NCBI RefSeq assembly: GCF_000013365.1
Contig: NC_007778.1
Location: 3,224,001-3,288,000 of the forward strand
Length of the DNA stretch: 64,000 nt
Source of the DNA: Rhodopseudomonas palustris HaA2
GTDB lineage: Bacteria; Pseudomonadota; Alphaproteobacteria; Rhizobiales; Xanthobacteraceae
Direction: 5' to 3'
Numbering within the stretch: the first letter of the stretch is position 1; the number at the start of each line of letters is the position of its first letter. The notes under the pieces are model-generated. The model did no database searches and was not told the origin of the DNA. It saw nothing but the letters and a program-made list of their open reading frames with translations. Both the position numbers and the translations under genes were made by a program. Of this stretch, positions 35,285 through 42,845 are shown in pieces.

Positions 35285-35502
35285 AAGCTGACGCAACCCG
35301 ACGCGCTCCAAAATGAACGCGCGTTAAGCAACGTGAATTCGCCGCCATGTCGTCGCCGATCGATTGCCATTGCTGGACAAATCGCGAAATGTCCGTCATG
35401 GAAAATCGTGCAGGGTCAGGCTGTATTCGGCGCAAATTCGGTAGCGTCGGGGCGGATGGGGATCGAGGCCGTTGTGATCCTGCCAACCAGATCGGGGACG
35501 CT

Positions 35503-36105
35503 ATGCGACGAGTATTCCTTGAGTTCCAGAACGCGCTGTGGCGTGGCCTGGCCGCGACCGGACTTGCCCTGCTGATCGGCATCGGCGGCGCGATCGCCCA
35601 GAGCGGTGACCTGCGCGCCCAGGATCAGAACAACAAGCCCGCGACCAATGCCAATCAGCCGGCGCAGGCTCCTGCCGATGCCCTCAAGGAAAGCCAGCGC
35701 AAGACCGACGAGTTCGTCGAGGCCGCGCAAGCGATCAACGGGCCTGCCGGCAACCCGGAATGCGTCTGGCTCGGTCGCCGCGTCGTGGTGCTGATGTGGC
35801 GCGACGACCTCGACACCGCGTTCCGCCACCTCGATCTGTATGACCGCTTCGGTTGCCCGACCGGCCATATCCAGGCCTCGTTCCGCTGCCTGGTCCGCTC
35901 CGGCCCGATCGATCCGAAGGTGCCGGAAGGCCTGAGCGGACGCGTCCACGCCTGCTGGATCAATCCCAATGCGCAGCCTCAGCCGGCCGCGGCGGCGGCT
36001 CCGGCGACACCGTCCGGAAAGCCGGCGGCGAACCCGCAGCCTGCTGCGCCGGCAACGCCGGCACCGGCGCCGGGTCAGGCCCCATCCCCTGCGCCGGCCA
36101 AATAA
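35503..36105 (+). CDS. Exported protein between ndvC and ndvB, possible NdvD counterpart
   Basis: A 200-residue protein with a hydrophobic N-terminal signal (GLAATGLALLIGIGGAIAQ), a central region with NPECVWLGRRVVVLMWRDDLDTAFRHLDLYDRFGC and three more Cys or Cys pairs, and a Pro/Ala-rich tail of about 50 residues. No enzymatic motif is seen. In Bradyrhizobium a third glucan gene, ndvD, is known between ndvB and ndvC; by position and size this could be its equivalent, but I cannot align the two here. The beta-hairpin Cys-rich core suggests periplasmic location. Confidence 0.6.
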   Translation: MRRVFLEFQNALWRGLAATGLALLIGIGGAIAQSGDLRAQDQNNKPATNANQPAQAPADALKESQRKTDEFVEAAQAINGPAGNPECVWLGRRVVVLMWRDDLDTAFRHLDLYDRFGCPTGHIQASFRCLVRSGPIDPKVPEGLSGRVHACWINPNAQPQPAAAAAPATPSGKPAANPQPAAPATPAPAPGQAPSPAPAK

Positions 36106-36289
36106 GCCGGCGCAGTCGGAACGTTCTGATATTTTCGCGGTTGGCGTGCGTTCGCCCTTAAATCGCCACGGCGGCGTATGAATTGATCGCCGACGGGGCT
36201 CAGCGTTATGCTTGAAGTGCTACCGCCTTGGTCGGACCTCGGGGACGGGTCCGCTGACCAGCCCTCTGGCCCCCGTATGGTTTAGTGCG

Positions 36290-38989
36290 ATGCGCGCCGT
36301 CGTCGCTGTTCTGCTGCTGGTCGTTGCCGCTCACGCTGGTCTCTGGGGGCTGCTCAGGGACAAACAGAAAGCTCCCGACTTCACCGGCATTCTGCCGAGC
36401 GTGTCTTACGCGCCGTTCGACGGCTCGGCGCATCCCGACGTCGACAACATTCCGAGCGCCGAGCGCATCCGCAGCGACCTGAAGACGCTGTCGCCGATGA
36501 CCCGGGCGATCCGTCTGTACTCGTCGACCGGCGGCGTCGAGCTGGTGCCGCCGATCGCCAACGAGGTCGGCCTGAAAGTCACGGTCGGCGCCTGGATCGA
36601 CAAGTTCAGCGACCGCAACGAGCGCGAAATGCAGGCGGCGATCGAGCTCGCCAAGCGCAACAGCAACGTCAACGGCATCGTCGTCGGCAACGAAACGATC
36701 TACCGCGCCGACCAGAAGGTCGAGGACCTGATCAAACTGATCCAGCGGGTGAAGAGCCAGGTCAACGTGCCGGTCACCACCGGCGAGATCTGGAACATCT
36801 GGATCGAGAATCCCGAACTGGCGTCCTCGGTCGACTTCATCGCCGCCCACATCCTGCCCTATTGGGAAGGGTTCTCGGACAAGCAGGCGGTCGATCAGGC
36901 GCTGATCATCTACCAGAAACTGCGCGACGCCTTCCCCGGCAAGCGCATCGTGATCGCCGAATTCGGCTGGCCGAGCGCGGGCTACAATCTCAAATCGGCG
37001 ATCCCCGGCCCGTTCGAGCAGGCGGTGACGCTGCGCAATTTCGTCAGCCGCGCCGAAGCCATCGGGATGGAATACAACATCGTCGAGGCGATCGATCAGC
37101 CGTGGAAGTTCTTCGAAGGCGGCGTCGGGCCGTATTGGGGCATCCTCAACGCGTCGCGTGAGCCGAAATTCGCCTGGACCGGCCCGGTGGTCGACCCGGC
37201 CTATTGGAAGCTCGCCGGCATCGCGCTGCTGGTCGGCATTCTGCTGTCGCTGCCGATTCTGCAGCTCGCCGCCCCCACGGCGATGCAGACGCTGCTGTTG
37301 TCGTCGGCCGCGCACGGCGTCGGCGCCTGGGTCGCCACGGTGTTCGCCTATTGGACCGGGCACTACTTCCTGTTCGGCTCGGCCTTCGCGCTCACGCTCG
37401 GCATGATCCTGCTGGTGCCTTTGGTCGCGATCGCGCTGGCGCGGATCGAGGAAATCGCCGTCGTCGCGTTCGGCCGCAAGCCGCGGCGGCTGATCACCCG
37501 CGCGATGACAGACGTCCAGGAGAAGAAGCAGACCGCGGCGCTGGCCAAGGGCGAACCGGTGCGCTTCCCCAAAGTGTCGATCCACGTCCCGGCCTATTTC
37601 GAACCGCCGGAGATGCTCAAACAGACGCTCGATGCGGTGGCCAGGCTCGACTATCCGAATTTCGAATGCGTGGTGATCATCAACAACACGCCGGACCCGG
37701 CCTTCACCCAGCCGATCCAGGACCATTGCCGCGAGCTCGGCGAGCGCTTCAAATTCATCAACGCCGAGAAAGTCCAGGGCTTCAAGGCCGGCGCCTTGCG
37801 GATCGCGATGGACCGCACCGCCGCCGATGCCGAGATCATCGGCATCATCGACGCCGACTATGTGGTGACGCCGGACTGGCTGAAGGATCTGGTGCCGGCG
37901 TTCGACGATCCCCGGGTCGGCCTGGTCCAGGCCCCGCAGGAGCATCGCGACGGCGACCGCTCGCTGATGCACTACATCATGAACGGCGAATATGCCGGCT
38001 TCTTCGACATCGGCATGGTCCAGCGCAACGAGGTCAACGGCATCATCGTGCACGGCACGATGTGCCTGATCCGCCGCGCCGCGATGGACATGGCCGGCGG
38101 CTGGTCGAGCGACACGATCTGCGAGGATTCCGACCTCGGCCTCGAGATCATGGAGCATGGCTGGCTCACCCACTACACCAACACCCGCTACGGCTACGGC
38201 CTGCTGCCGGACACCTACGAGGCGTTCAAGAAGCAGCGCCACCGCTGGGCCTATGGCGGCTTCCAGATCATCAAGAAGCACTGGCGCCGCTTCCTGCCCG
38301 GCAACAGCCGCCTCTCCCGCGACCAGCGTCGCGAATTCGGTCTCGGCTGGCTGAACTGGCTCGGCGCCGAGAGCCTCGGCGTGGTGGTGGCGATCCTCAA
38401 TCTGATCTGGGTGCCGATCGTCGCCTTCGCCGACATCGCCATTCCCGACAAGATCCTGACGTTGCCGATCATCGCGTCCTTCGTGGTGACGCTGGCGCAT
38501 TTCGTGGTGCTGTACCGGCTGCGGGTGAAGATCAACGCGCCGCGGATGTTCGGCGCCATGATCGCGGCGATGTCGGTGCAGTGGACGGTGTCCCGCGCGG
38601 TGGCGCAGGGCCTGATCACCGAGCACCTCGCCTTCGCCCGCACCTCGAAAGGCGGCCTCACCCTGATGTCGGTCGAATTCCAGGCGTTCTGGGAGGCCGT
38701 GATCGGCGTGCTGCTGCTGATCGGCGCCGGCGTTCTGATCGCCTCGAACTCCTTCCGCCAGATTCACGAGATCTATATCTTCGCCGGCGTGCTGGTGTTG
38801 CAGAGCCTGCCGTTCCTGGCGGCGGTGGCGATCGCGATCCTGGAGAATTCGCGAATCAATTCGTTCCAGTGGTGGACCGACACCCGAATCCGTACCGCCG
38901 AGCTGATCGGTCTGCGCCCGGTGACGCTGCCCCCGGCGATCCCGGCCCGGCAGAAGGTCGCCCAGGAAATCCACCACGACGCCGCCTGA
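36290..38989 (+). CDS. ndvB: Fused GH17 / GT2 glucan synthase, NdvB homologue
   Basis: An 899-residue membrane enzyme. One N-terminal span is followed by a GH17-like domain with Glu135 (VVGNETIYR) and Glu224 (IAEFGWPSAG); then two to three spans, a processive family 2 glycosyltransferase with IDADYVV (DxD), TICEDSDLG (catalytic ED) and QRHRW (QxxRW) between about residues 440 and 690; then more spans. This is the domain order of Bradyrhizobium NdvB, the beta-1,3-glucan synthase, where the GH17 part may remodel or cyclise the product. The ATG at 36290 is preferred; the frame is open 26 codons further. The gene diverges from ndvC with the exported protein between them. Confidence 0.88.
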   Translation: MRAVVAVLLLVVAAHAGLWGLLRDKQKAPDFTGILPSVSYAPFDGSAHPDVDNIPSAERIRSDLKTLSPMTRAIRLYSSTGGVELVPPIANEVGLKVTVGAWIDKFSDRNEREMQAAIELAKRNSNVNGIVVGNETIYRADQKVEDLIKLIQRVKSQVNVPVTTGEIWNIWIENPELASSVDFIAAHILPYWEGFSDKQAVDQALIIYQKLRDAFPGKRIVIAEFGWPSAGYNLKSAIPGPFEQAVTLRNFVSRAEAIGMEYNIVEAIDQPWKFFEGGVGPYWGILNASREPKFAWTGPVVDPAYWKLAGIALLVGILLSLPILQLAAPTAMQTLLLSSAAHGVGAWVATVFAYWTGHYFLFGSAFALTLGMILLVPLVAIALARIEEIAVVAFGRKPRRLITRAMTDVQEKKQTAALAKGEPVRFPKVSIHVPAYFEPPEMLKQTLDAVARLDYPNFECVVIINNTPDPAFTQPIQDHCRELGERFKFINAEKVQGFKAGALRIAMDRTAADAEIIGIIDADYVVTPDWLKDLVPAFDDPRVGLVQAPQEHRDGDRSLMHYIMNGEYAGFFDIGMVQRNEVNGIIVHGTMCLIRRAAMDMAGGWSSDTICEDSDLGLEIMEHGWLTHYTNTRYGYGLLPDTYEAFKKQRHRWAYGGFQIIKKHWRRFLPGNSRLSRDQRREFGLGWLNWLGAESLGVVVAILNLIWVPIVAFADIAIPDKILTLPIIASFVVTLAHFVVLYRLRVKINAPRMFGAMIAAMSVQWTVSRAVAQGLITEHLAFARTSKGGLTLMSVEFQAFWEAVIGVLLLIGAGVLIASNSFRQIHEIYIFAGVLVLQSLPFLAAVAIAILENSRINSFQWWTDTRIRTAELIGLRPVTLPPAIPARQKVAQEIHHDAA

Positions 38990-39102
38990 GGACTTTTCAG
39001 ACCCATCGGCGGCTGACTGGTTGGACGAGGAGAGGCGCGTAAATATCTGTGTGCTCGGACCAATTTCACGCAAACCGGCGCCGGTCGCCCGGCCCGCGGC
39101 TA

Positions 39103-39131
39103 TTGACCCGGGCCGCCCCGCCCCCTACACA
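39103..39131 (+). promoter_or_regulatory. Candidate tRNA-Lys promoter
   Basis: TTGACC (39103-39108) and TACACA (39126-39131) are separated by 17 nt and end 11 nt before the mature 5' end of tRNA-Lys, the spacing expected for a stable-RNA promoter. The -10 match to consensus is partial. Confidence 0.55.
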
Positions 39132-39142
39132 GCGCGGCACGT

Positions 39143-39218
39143 GAGCGCGTAGCTCAGCCGGTAGAGCACGTGACTTTTAATCATGGGGTCGAGGGTTCGA
39201 GTCCCTCCGCGCTCACCA
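39143..39218 (+). tRNA. tRNA-Lys (anticodon UUU)
   Basis: A complete 76-nt tRNA. Acceptor GAGCGCG pairs with CGCGCTC, D stem GCTC/GAGC, anticodon stem CGTGA/TCATG with loop CTTTTAA (anticodon TTT), T stem GAGGG/CCCTC with loop TTCGAGT. The CCA end is encoded. It reads AAA and AAG codons for lysine. Confidence 0.98.
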
Positions 39219-39279
39219 CACTGACCGATTCCGGTGCAGTCGCTTCGCCCATCCCGATCCTCCTCGGACCACAGAGTTC

Positions 39280-39870
39280 ATGCGCATCACCCTCGTCGGC
39301 TCGCGACATTTCGGCGTGGCCACCCTGGAGATGCTGCGCAGCCGCGGCATCGCGGTGCCGCGCGTGGTTGTGGCGGACGGCGGCGACCGGCTGGCGCTAG
39401 CGGCCGAGACGGCCGGGATTGCGGTGACGGTGCAGGCCAGCCCGAAGCTCGTCACCGCCGCGGAGATCGCACCGGACACTGATCTGATCGTCGCCGCGCA
39501 CTGCCACGCCCGGGTCGATCGCGACGCGCTGGCGGCGGCCCGGCTCGGCGGCATCGGCTATCACCCGTCGCTGCTGCCGCGGCATCGCGGCATCGCCGCG
39601 GTGGAATGGACCATCCGCGAGGGCGATCCGATCGCCGGCGGCACGGTCTATCACCTCGCCGACCGGATGGATGCCGGTGCGATCGCGCTGCAGGAATGGT
39701 GCTTCGTGCACAAGGGCGAAACCGCCCGCGAATTGTGGGAGCGCGTGCTGGCGCCGCTCGGGATCAAACTGCTGGCGCAGGTGATCGACCACGCCCGCAC
39801 CCATGCGGAACTGCCGGCGCAGCCGCAAGACGAGCGATTCGCCACGCGAGCGCCCCGAACGACAATGTGA
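39280..39870 (+). CDS. Stand-alone formyltransferase-like protein
   Basis: A 196-residue protein consisting only of the formyltransferase (Fmt/PurN) catalytic fold. HPSLLP (residues 95-100) and the Asp of DRMDAGAI (D131) match the conserved catalytic elements, but the Asn two residues before the His, part of the Asn-His-Asp triad of formyl-THF transferases, is Gly93 (GIGYHPSLLP). It is therefore not methionyl-tRNA formyltransferase, which is also about 110 residues longer. The acceptor is unknown. It starts 61 nt after tRNA-Lys and precedes pucBA. Confidence 0.7.
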   Translation: MRITLVGSRHFGVATLEMLRSRGIAVPRVVVADGGDRLALAAETAGIAVTVQASPKLVTAAEIAPDTDLIVAAHCHARVDRDALAAARLGGIGYHPSLLPRHRGIAAVEWTIREGDPIAGGTVYHLADRMDAGAIALQEWCFVHKGETARELWERVLAPLGIKLLAQVIDHARTHAELPAQPQDERFATRAPRTTM

Positions 39871-39918
39871 CGCAAGCCGGATCGCCATCTCGATACCGGC
39901 CACCACCAAATCTACGAC

Positions 39919-39934
39919 TTTCGTACTCACGAAA
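39919..39934. promoter_or_regulatory. Inverted repeat in the puc upstream region
   Basis: A perfect 6+6 repeat TTTCGT-ACTC-ACGAAA followed by AATTG, 110 nt before pucB and 48 nt after the formyltransferase stop. It could be a weak terminator of the upstream gene or an operator of the puc promoter; the sequence does not decide. Confidence 0.35.
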
Positions 39935-40005
39935 AATTGTTCCTGCGCAATGTGGCCGCCCCCGCTCGCGACCATAGTGCGTCCATCGAACACGCTGCTT
40001 GCGGC

Positions 40006-40023
40006 TGTTCGATTCACAGAACA
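40006..40023. promoter_or_regulatory. PpsR/CrtJ-type operator of pucBA
   Basis: The sequence TGT-N12-ACA is met exactly (TGTTCGATTCACAGAACA), the known recognition pattern for the aerobic repressor PpsR (CrtJ) of photosynthesis genes in purple bacteria. It ends 20 nt before the pucB start, so a bound repressor would lie downstream of or over the transcription start. A single site is seen; PpsR usually binds pairs, so a second weaker site may exist upstream. Confidence 0.65.
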
Positions 40024-40043
40024 ACTCGTTTGAGGTTTTCAAA

Positions 40044-40187
40044 ATGGCTGAAAAGACACTGACCGGCCTGTCGGTCGAGGAGTCGGAAGAGCTCCACAAG
40101 CACGTGATCGATGGCACCCGCATCTTCGGTGCGATCGCGATCGTCGCTCACTTCCTCGCCTACGTTTACTCGCCCTGGCTGCACTAA
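40044..40187 (+). CDS. pucB: LH2 light-harvesting complex beta polypeptide PucB
   Basis: A 47-residue beta subunit of the peripheral antenna. [34 protein letters not shown] shows His20 (polar side) and His36, the axial ligand of the B850 bacteriochlorophyll, then the conserved C-terminal PWLH. One membrane span. GAGG precedes the ATG. The pair pucB-pucA is co-transcribed and encodes one alpha-beta heterodimer of an LH2 ring in the intracytoplasmic membrane. R. palustris carries several pucBA pairs; which of them this is cannot be fixed here. Confidence 0.97.
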   Translation: MAEKTLTGLSVEESEELHKHVIDGTRIFGAIAIVAHFLAYVYSPWLH

Positions 40188-40199
40188 GGAGTACTGACC

Positions 40200-40379
40200 A
40201 TGAATCAAGGTAGAATCTGGACTGTGGTCAGCCCGACCGTCGGCCTGCCCCTGCTGCTCGGCAGCGTCACCGTCATCGCGATCCTGGTGCATGCCGCTGT
40301 TCTCAGCAACACCACCTGGTTCCCGAAGTACTGGAACGGCAAGACCGCGGCGATCACCTCGACCGTGCAGGTCGGCTGA
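40200..40379 (+). CDS. pucA: LH2 light-harvesting complex alpha polypeptide PucA
   Basis: A 59-residue alpha subunit starting [15 protein letters not shown]. His31 in ILVHAAVLS is the B850 ligand. Tyr44 and Trp45 (WFPKYW) are both present; in the Rhodoblastus acidophilus numbering these hydrogen-bond the B850 acetyl groups and give the 850-nm form, so this is a normal high-light LH2 rather than a B800-820 or low-light variant. AAGGAG lies 8 nt upstream of the ATG, and the gene is followed by an intrinsic terminator. Confidence 0.97.
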   Translation: MNQGRIWTVVSPTVGLPLLLGSVTVIAILVHAAVLSNTTWFPKYWNGKTAAITSTVQVG

Positions 40380-40406
40380 TTCGGCTCAATCGAGCTTCGC
40401 GACAGG

Positions 40407-40435
40407 ACCGGGCTCCCATTGGGGGCCCGGTTTTT
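40407..40435 (+). terminator. Intrinsic terminator of pucBA
   Basis: A stem ACCGGGCTCC / GGGGGCCCGGT with a short loop (one or two mismatches) followed by TTTTT, 28 nt after the pucA stop. Its strength and the lack of a following pucC suggest that the puc transcript ends here. Confidence 0.88.
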
Positions 40436-40494
40436 GTTTGGGCCGATGCGTCTGAGAAGACGCGCCCTTGAGGAGATGCCGCCCGCCGGCCCGC

Positions 40495-40698
40495 TCAGGA
40501 CTGCCGCTTCGGCGCGGCCAACTGCGTCGCGGTGCGCTTGATCGTCTTGGCGACCAGCAGCGCCTGCTCCTTGGTCAGCGCGAAATCCTGCACGCCCTTC
40601 TGCGTCGTCAGCGACAGAATCAGCACATCGGGCTGGTGTTCCGGCCAGCCGGTGGCGAACGCGGTGACGAAATCCGCCGAAGTGGAACGCTGGGTCAT
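40495..40698 (-). CDS. Small conserved-looking protein, unknown
   Basis: A 67-residue protein beginning MTQRSTSADFVTAF with a mixed alpha/beta composition and no known motif. A clean AAGGAG 8-9 nt before the ATG supports translation; this Shine-Dalgarno is part of a CCTTGCAAGG palindrome that occurs twice in the leader. It lies 77 nt downstream of the RidA-like gene on the same strand. Confidence 0.6.
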   Translation of the reverse strand: MTQRSTSADFVTAFATGWPEHQPDVLILSLTTQKGVQDFALTKEQALLVAKTIKRTATQLAAPKRQS

Positions 40699-40708
40699 CG
40701 ATCGAACT

Positions 40709-40756
40709 CCTTGCAAGGTGCCGGCTTGTTGGCCGAAACCCGGGTTCCTTGCAAGG
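40709..40756. promoter_or_regulatory. Twin CCTTGCAAGG palindromes before a small gene
   Basis: The perfect 10-bp palindrome CCTTGCAAGG occurs at 40709-40718 and again at 40747-40756, with a third palindrome AACCCGGGTT (40737-40746) abutting the second. The copy nearer the gene contains the AAGG of its AAGGAG Shine-Dalgarno. As DNA this could bind a dimeric regulator; as RNA the two copies could pair with each other and hide the ribosome site. Confidence 0.5.
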
Positions 40757-40775
40757 GCCGTCCGCGTCTGCCGCG

Positions 40776-41177
40776 CTATCGCGCCGGCACGAAGGCGGTG
40801 ACCTCGATTTCGACCTTGGCGCGGGGATCGACCAGCCCGGAGATGTAGAGCAAGGTCGACGGCGGAAAGTGCCGCCCCAGCGTGTCACGCCATGCCGCGG
40901 CGATGCCGGGACCGGCGGCGGCGTAATCCTCGCGGCTGGTGAGATACCAGGTCAGCCGGACGATGTGCTCCGGTCCTGCGGCAGCCTCGGCCAGCAGCGT
41001 CACGATCCGCTTCAAAGCCGCGCCGACCTGGTCGGCGAGATCGTCCGATTCGTATTCGCCTTTGTCGTTGGTGCCGGTCTGGCCGGCCAGCACCAGCCAC
41101 TGCCCTGGCCCGATGAAGGCAACGCCGTGTGAGAAACCGCGTGGCTTCGCCCAGTCGGCCGGCTGCAAGGTTCGCAT
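40776..41177 (-). CDS. RidA/YjgF-family protein
   Basis: A 133-residue Rid-superfamily protein (Rid folds form trimers and hydrolyse reactive imines). FSHGVAFIGPGQWLVLAGQTG and LTWYLTSREDY are typical. The Arg of RidA that binds the substrate carboxylate (in a PARSCVEV segment) is absent; the region reads PPSTLLYI. It is thus one of the non-RidA Rid groups with unknown reaction. GGGAGG 7 nt before the ATG at 41177 sets the start. Confidence 0.82.
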   Translation of the reverse strand: MRTLQPADWAKPRGFSHGVAFIGPGQWLVLAGQTGTNDKGEYESDDLADQVGAALKRIVTLLAEAAAGPEHIVRLTWYLTSREDYAAAGPGIAAAWRDTLGRHFPPSTLLYISGLVDPRAKVEIEVTAFVPAR

Positions 41178-41353
41178 CACTGATCCTCCCATTGTCTGCG
41201 AGCCGGCTTGCGCGGCTCTTCGGCCCAGTCGGGCACAGCAGCCGCCGGAAATCAACCACGCCGATCTGCATTCGCGCGGGTTGCCAATCCCGGCACGGTC
41301 GCCGATAGAGCAAGCGGAAACGCCTGGCGACAGAACAGCAGAACAATCCGCCG

Positions 41354-42235
41354 ATGACCCGCCCCCCTTCGAAGAGCATGGCCGCGCTGTGGATGTCCGG
41401 CTGGCTCAGCCTGATGCTGATCATCGCGGTCGCCGGTCGCGAGACGTTGCGCGAGCTGAACGTGTTCCAGGTCATGGAACTGCGATCGGTGATCGGCTTT
41501 GCGATGCTGTATCCGCTGGTGCACGCCGCCGGCGGCTTTGCCACCATGGCGACGGCGCGACCGCTGCCGCACCTCGCCCGCAATCTGGTGCACTATGCGG
41601 CGCAGCTCGGCTGGTTCTTCGCGCTGACGCTGATCCCGATCGGCCAGGTCGTCGCGATCGAGTTCACCATGCCGATCTGGATCGCGATCCTTGCGGCGAC
41701 CTTTCTGGGCGAACGCCTGAACGTCTGGAGAGTCGCGGCGGTCGCATTGGGACTCCTCGGCGTCATCGTGATCGTCCGCCCTGCCACCGGGACGATCGAT
41801 CCCGGCCAGCTGATCGCGCTCGGCGCCGCCTTCGGCTTCGCTGTGACGATCACGCTGGTCAAGGCGCTGACGCGGACCGAGAGCACGCTGACGATCATCT
41901 TCTGGATGCTGATCATCCAGTCGGCGCTCGGCTTCTTCCCGGCGCTGTATGTCTGGCAGTGGCCGTCGAATTACGCCTGGATCTGGATCGTGGTGATCGC
42001 GTTCTGCGGCACGTTCTCGCACTACTGCATGGCGCGGGCGCTGTCCTATGCCGACGCCACGGTGGTGGTGCCGATGGACTTCCTGCGCGTGCCACTCAGC
42101 GCAACCGCCGGTTGGCTGCTCTACGGCGAACGGCTCGATGCCTACACCGTGCTCGGTGCGGTGCTGATTCTCGCCGGAAACCTGCTCAACCTGCGCACCG
42201 CCCGATCGGCCACCGTCGCACCCAGCAAGACGTGA
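41354..42235 (+). CDS. EamA/DMT superfamily transporter
   Basis: A 293-residue inner-membrane protein with ten predicted spans in two EamA repeats. The conserved segments PIWIAILAATFLGERLNVWRV in the first repeat and VVPMDFLRVPLSATAGWLLYGERLDAYTVLGAVLILAG in the second are characteristic of the drug/metabolite transporters. Substrate unknown. Single gene, divergent from the RidA-like gene. Confidence 0.88.
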   Translation: MTRPPSKSMAALWMSGWLSLMLIIAVAGRETLRELNVFQVMELRSVIGFAMLYPLVHAAGGFATMATARPLPHLARNLVHYAAQLGWFFALTLIPIGQVVAIEFTMPIWIAILAATFLGERLNVWRVAAVALGLLGVIVIVRPATGTIDPGQLIALGAAFGFAVTITLVKALTRTESTLTIIFWMLIIQSALGFFPALYVWQWPSNYAWIWIVVIAFCGTFSHYCMARALSYADATVVVPMDFLRVPLSATAGWLLYGERLDAYTVLGAVLILAGNLLNLRTARSATVAPSKT

Positions 42236-42262
42236 GACGGCCCCACAGCGCTCGACAGGCCC

Positions 42263-42505
42263 CTACAGCCCCGCGGCCTTGCGCAGCGCGGCGTTGATGC
42301 GCTCCTGCCAGCCGGGACCATCGCCCTGGAAGTGCTCGAGCACGTCCTGATCGATCCGCAGCGAGACCATTTCCTTGACGCCGGGAAGCGCACGCCTCTG
42401 AACCACCGGCGCCTCGACGGGCTTGGTGGTCGCCTTCTTGAAGGCGGCTTCAGCTTCGGTGCGGGCATCGTTCAATGTGCGCGGGCGGCGTGGCGGCTGA
42501 GACAT
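42263..42505 (-). CDS. BrnA-like (DUF4415) antitoxin-type protein without partner
   Basis: An 80-residue basic protein with a C-terminal DUF4415/BrnA domain: VSLRIDQDVLEHFQGDGPGWQERINAALRKAAGL is a ribbon-helix-helix-like motif. In BrnT-BrnA systems the antitoxin gene follows the brnT toxin gene. I see no BrnT-like protein in the 340 nt upstream or elsewhere nearby, so this is an orphan and may be a simple DNA-binding regulator. GAGGACC precedes the ATG. Confidence 0.75.
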   Translation of the reverse strand: MSQPPRRPRTLNDARTEAEAAFKKATTKPVEAPVVQRRALPGVKEMVSLRIDQDVLEHFQGDGPGWQERINAALRKAAGL

Positions 42506-42845
42506 GAGGTCCTCTTCGATGAGTCTTGAGTCGGAACGACGGACGGAACGAGCACGGAATACGCAGCGCGACGAGGTTTCACGATGACTTGACGAGACGC
42601 GGTAACCAACCGTTCACGATGCATCGCACGCGGATGACCACGATGGGAACTGCGCACGAATGAATCAACTGAACCGGCGACAATTCGGCAGGTTTTCCAA
42701 CCGCCATCGTCCCGCTGCATTGCAGAATCGAATTTCGCAGAACGACCGCATTTGTGTTGCGACATCGTCAGAGTTCCTGGTGTAGAGTTCATGCAACGGA
42801 AGGCTAAGTCCACTGCTCAATCCACTGGATGTTGAGGAGGTCACG
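42506..42845. other. 340-nt gap between BrnA-like and zinc-ribbon-like genes
   Basis: No gene is supported here. It should contain divergent promoters for the two small genes. A GAGGAGG Shine-Dalgarno ends the + side. On the + strand TTGCGA and TGTAGA with an 18-nt spacer (near 42757-42786) is a weak promoter candidate. No repeat or strong palindrome is evident. Confidence 0.4.

Noticed and set aside
36206-39073. A 955-codon open frame on the minus strand opposite ndvB
   Set aside because: Composition is His/Arg/Asp-rich with no motif, typical of antisense frames in GC-rich DNA; the + strand has clear GT2 and GH17 motifs.
42472-42813. A 113-codon minus frame as a possible BrnT toxin for the BrnA-like protein
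   Set aside because: No BrnT motif, wrong composition, and it overlaps the BrnA-like start.
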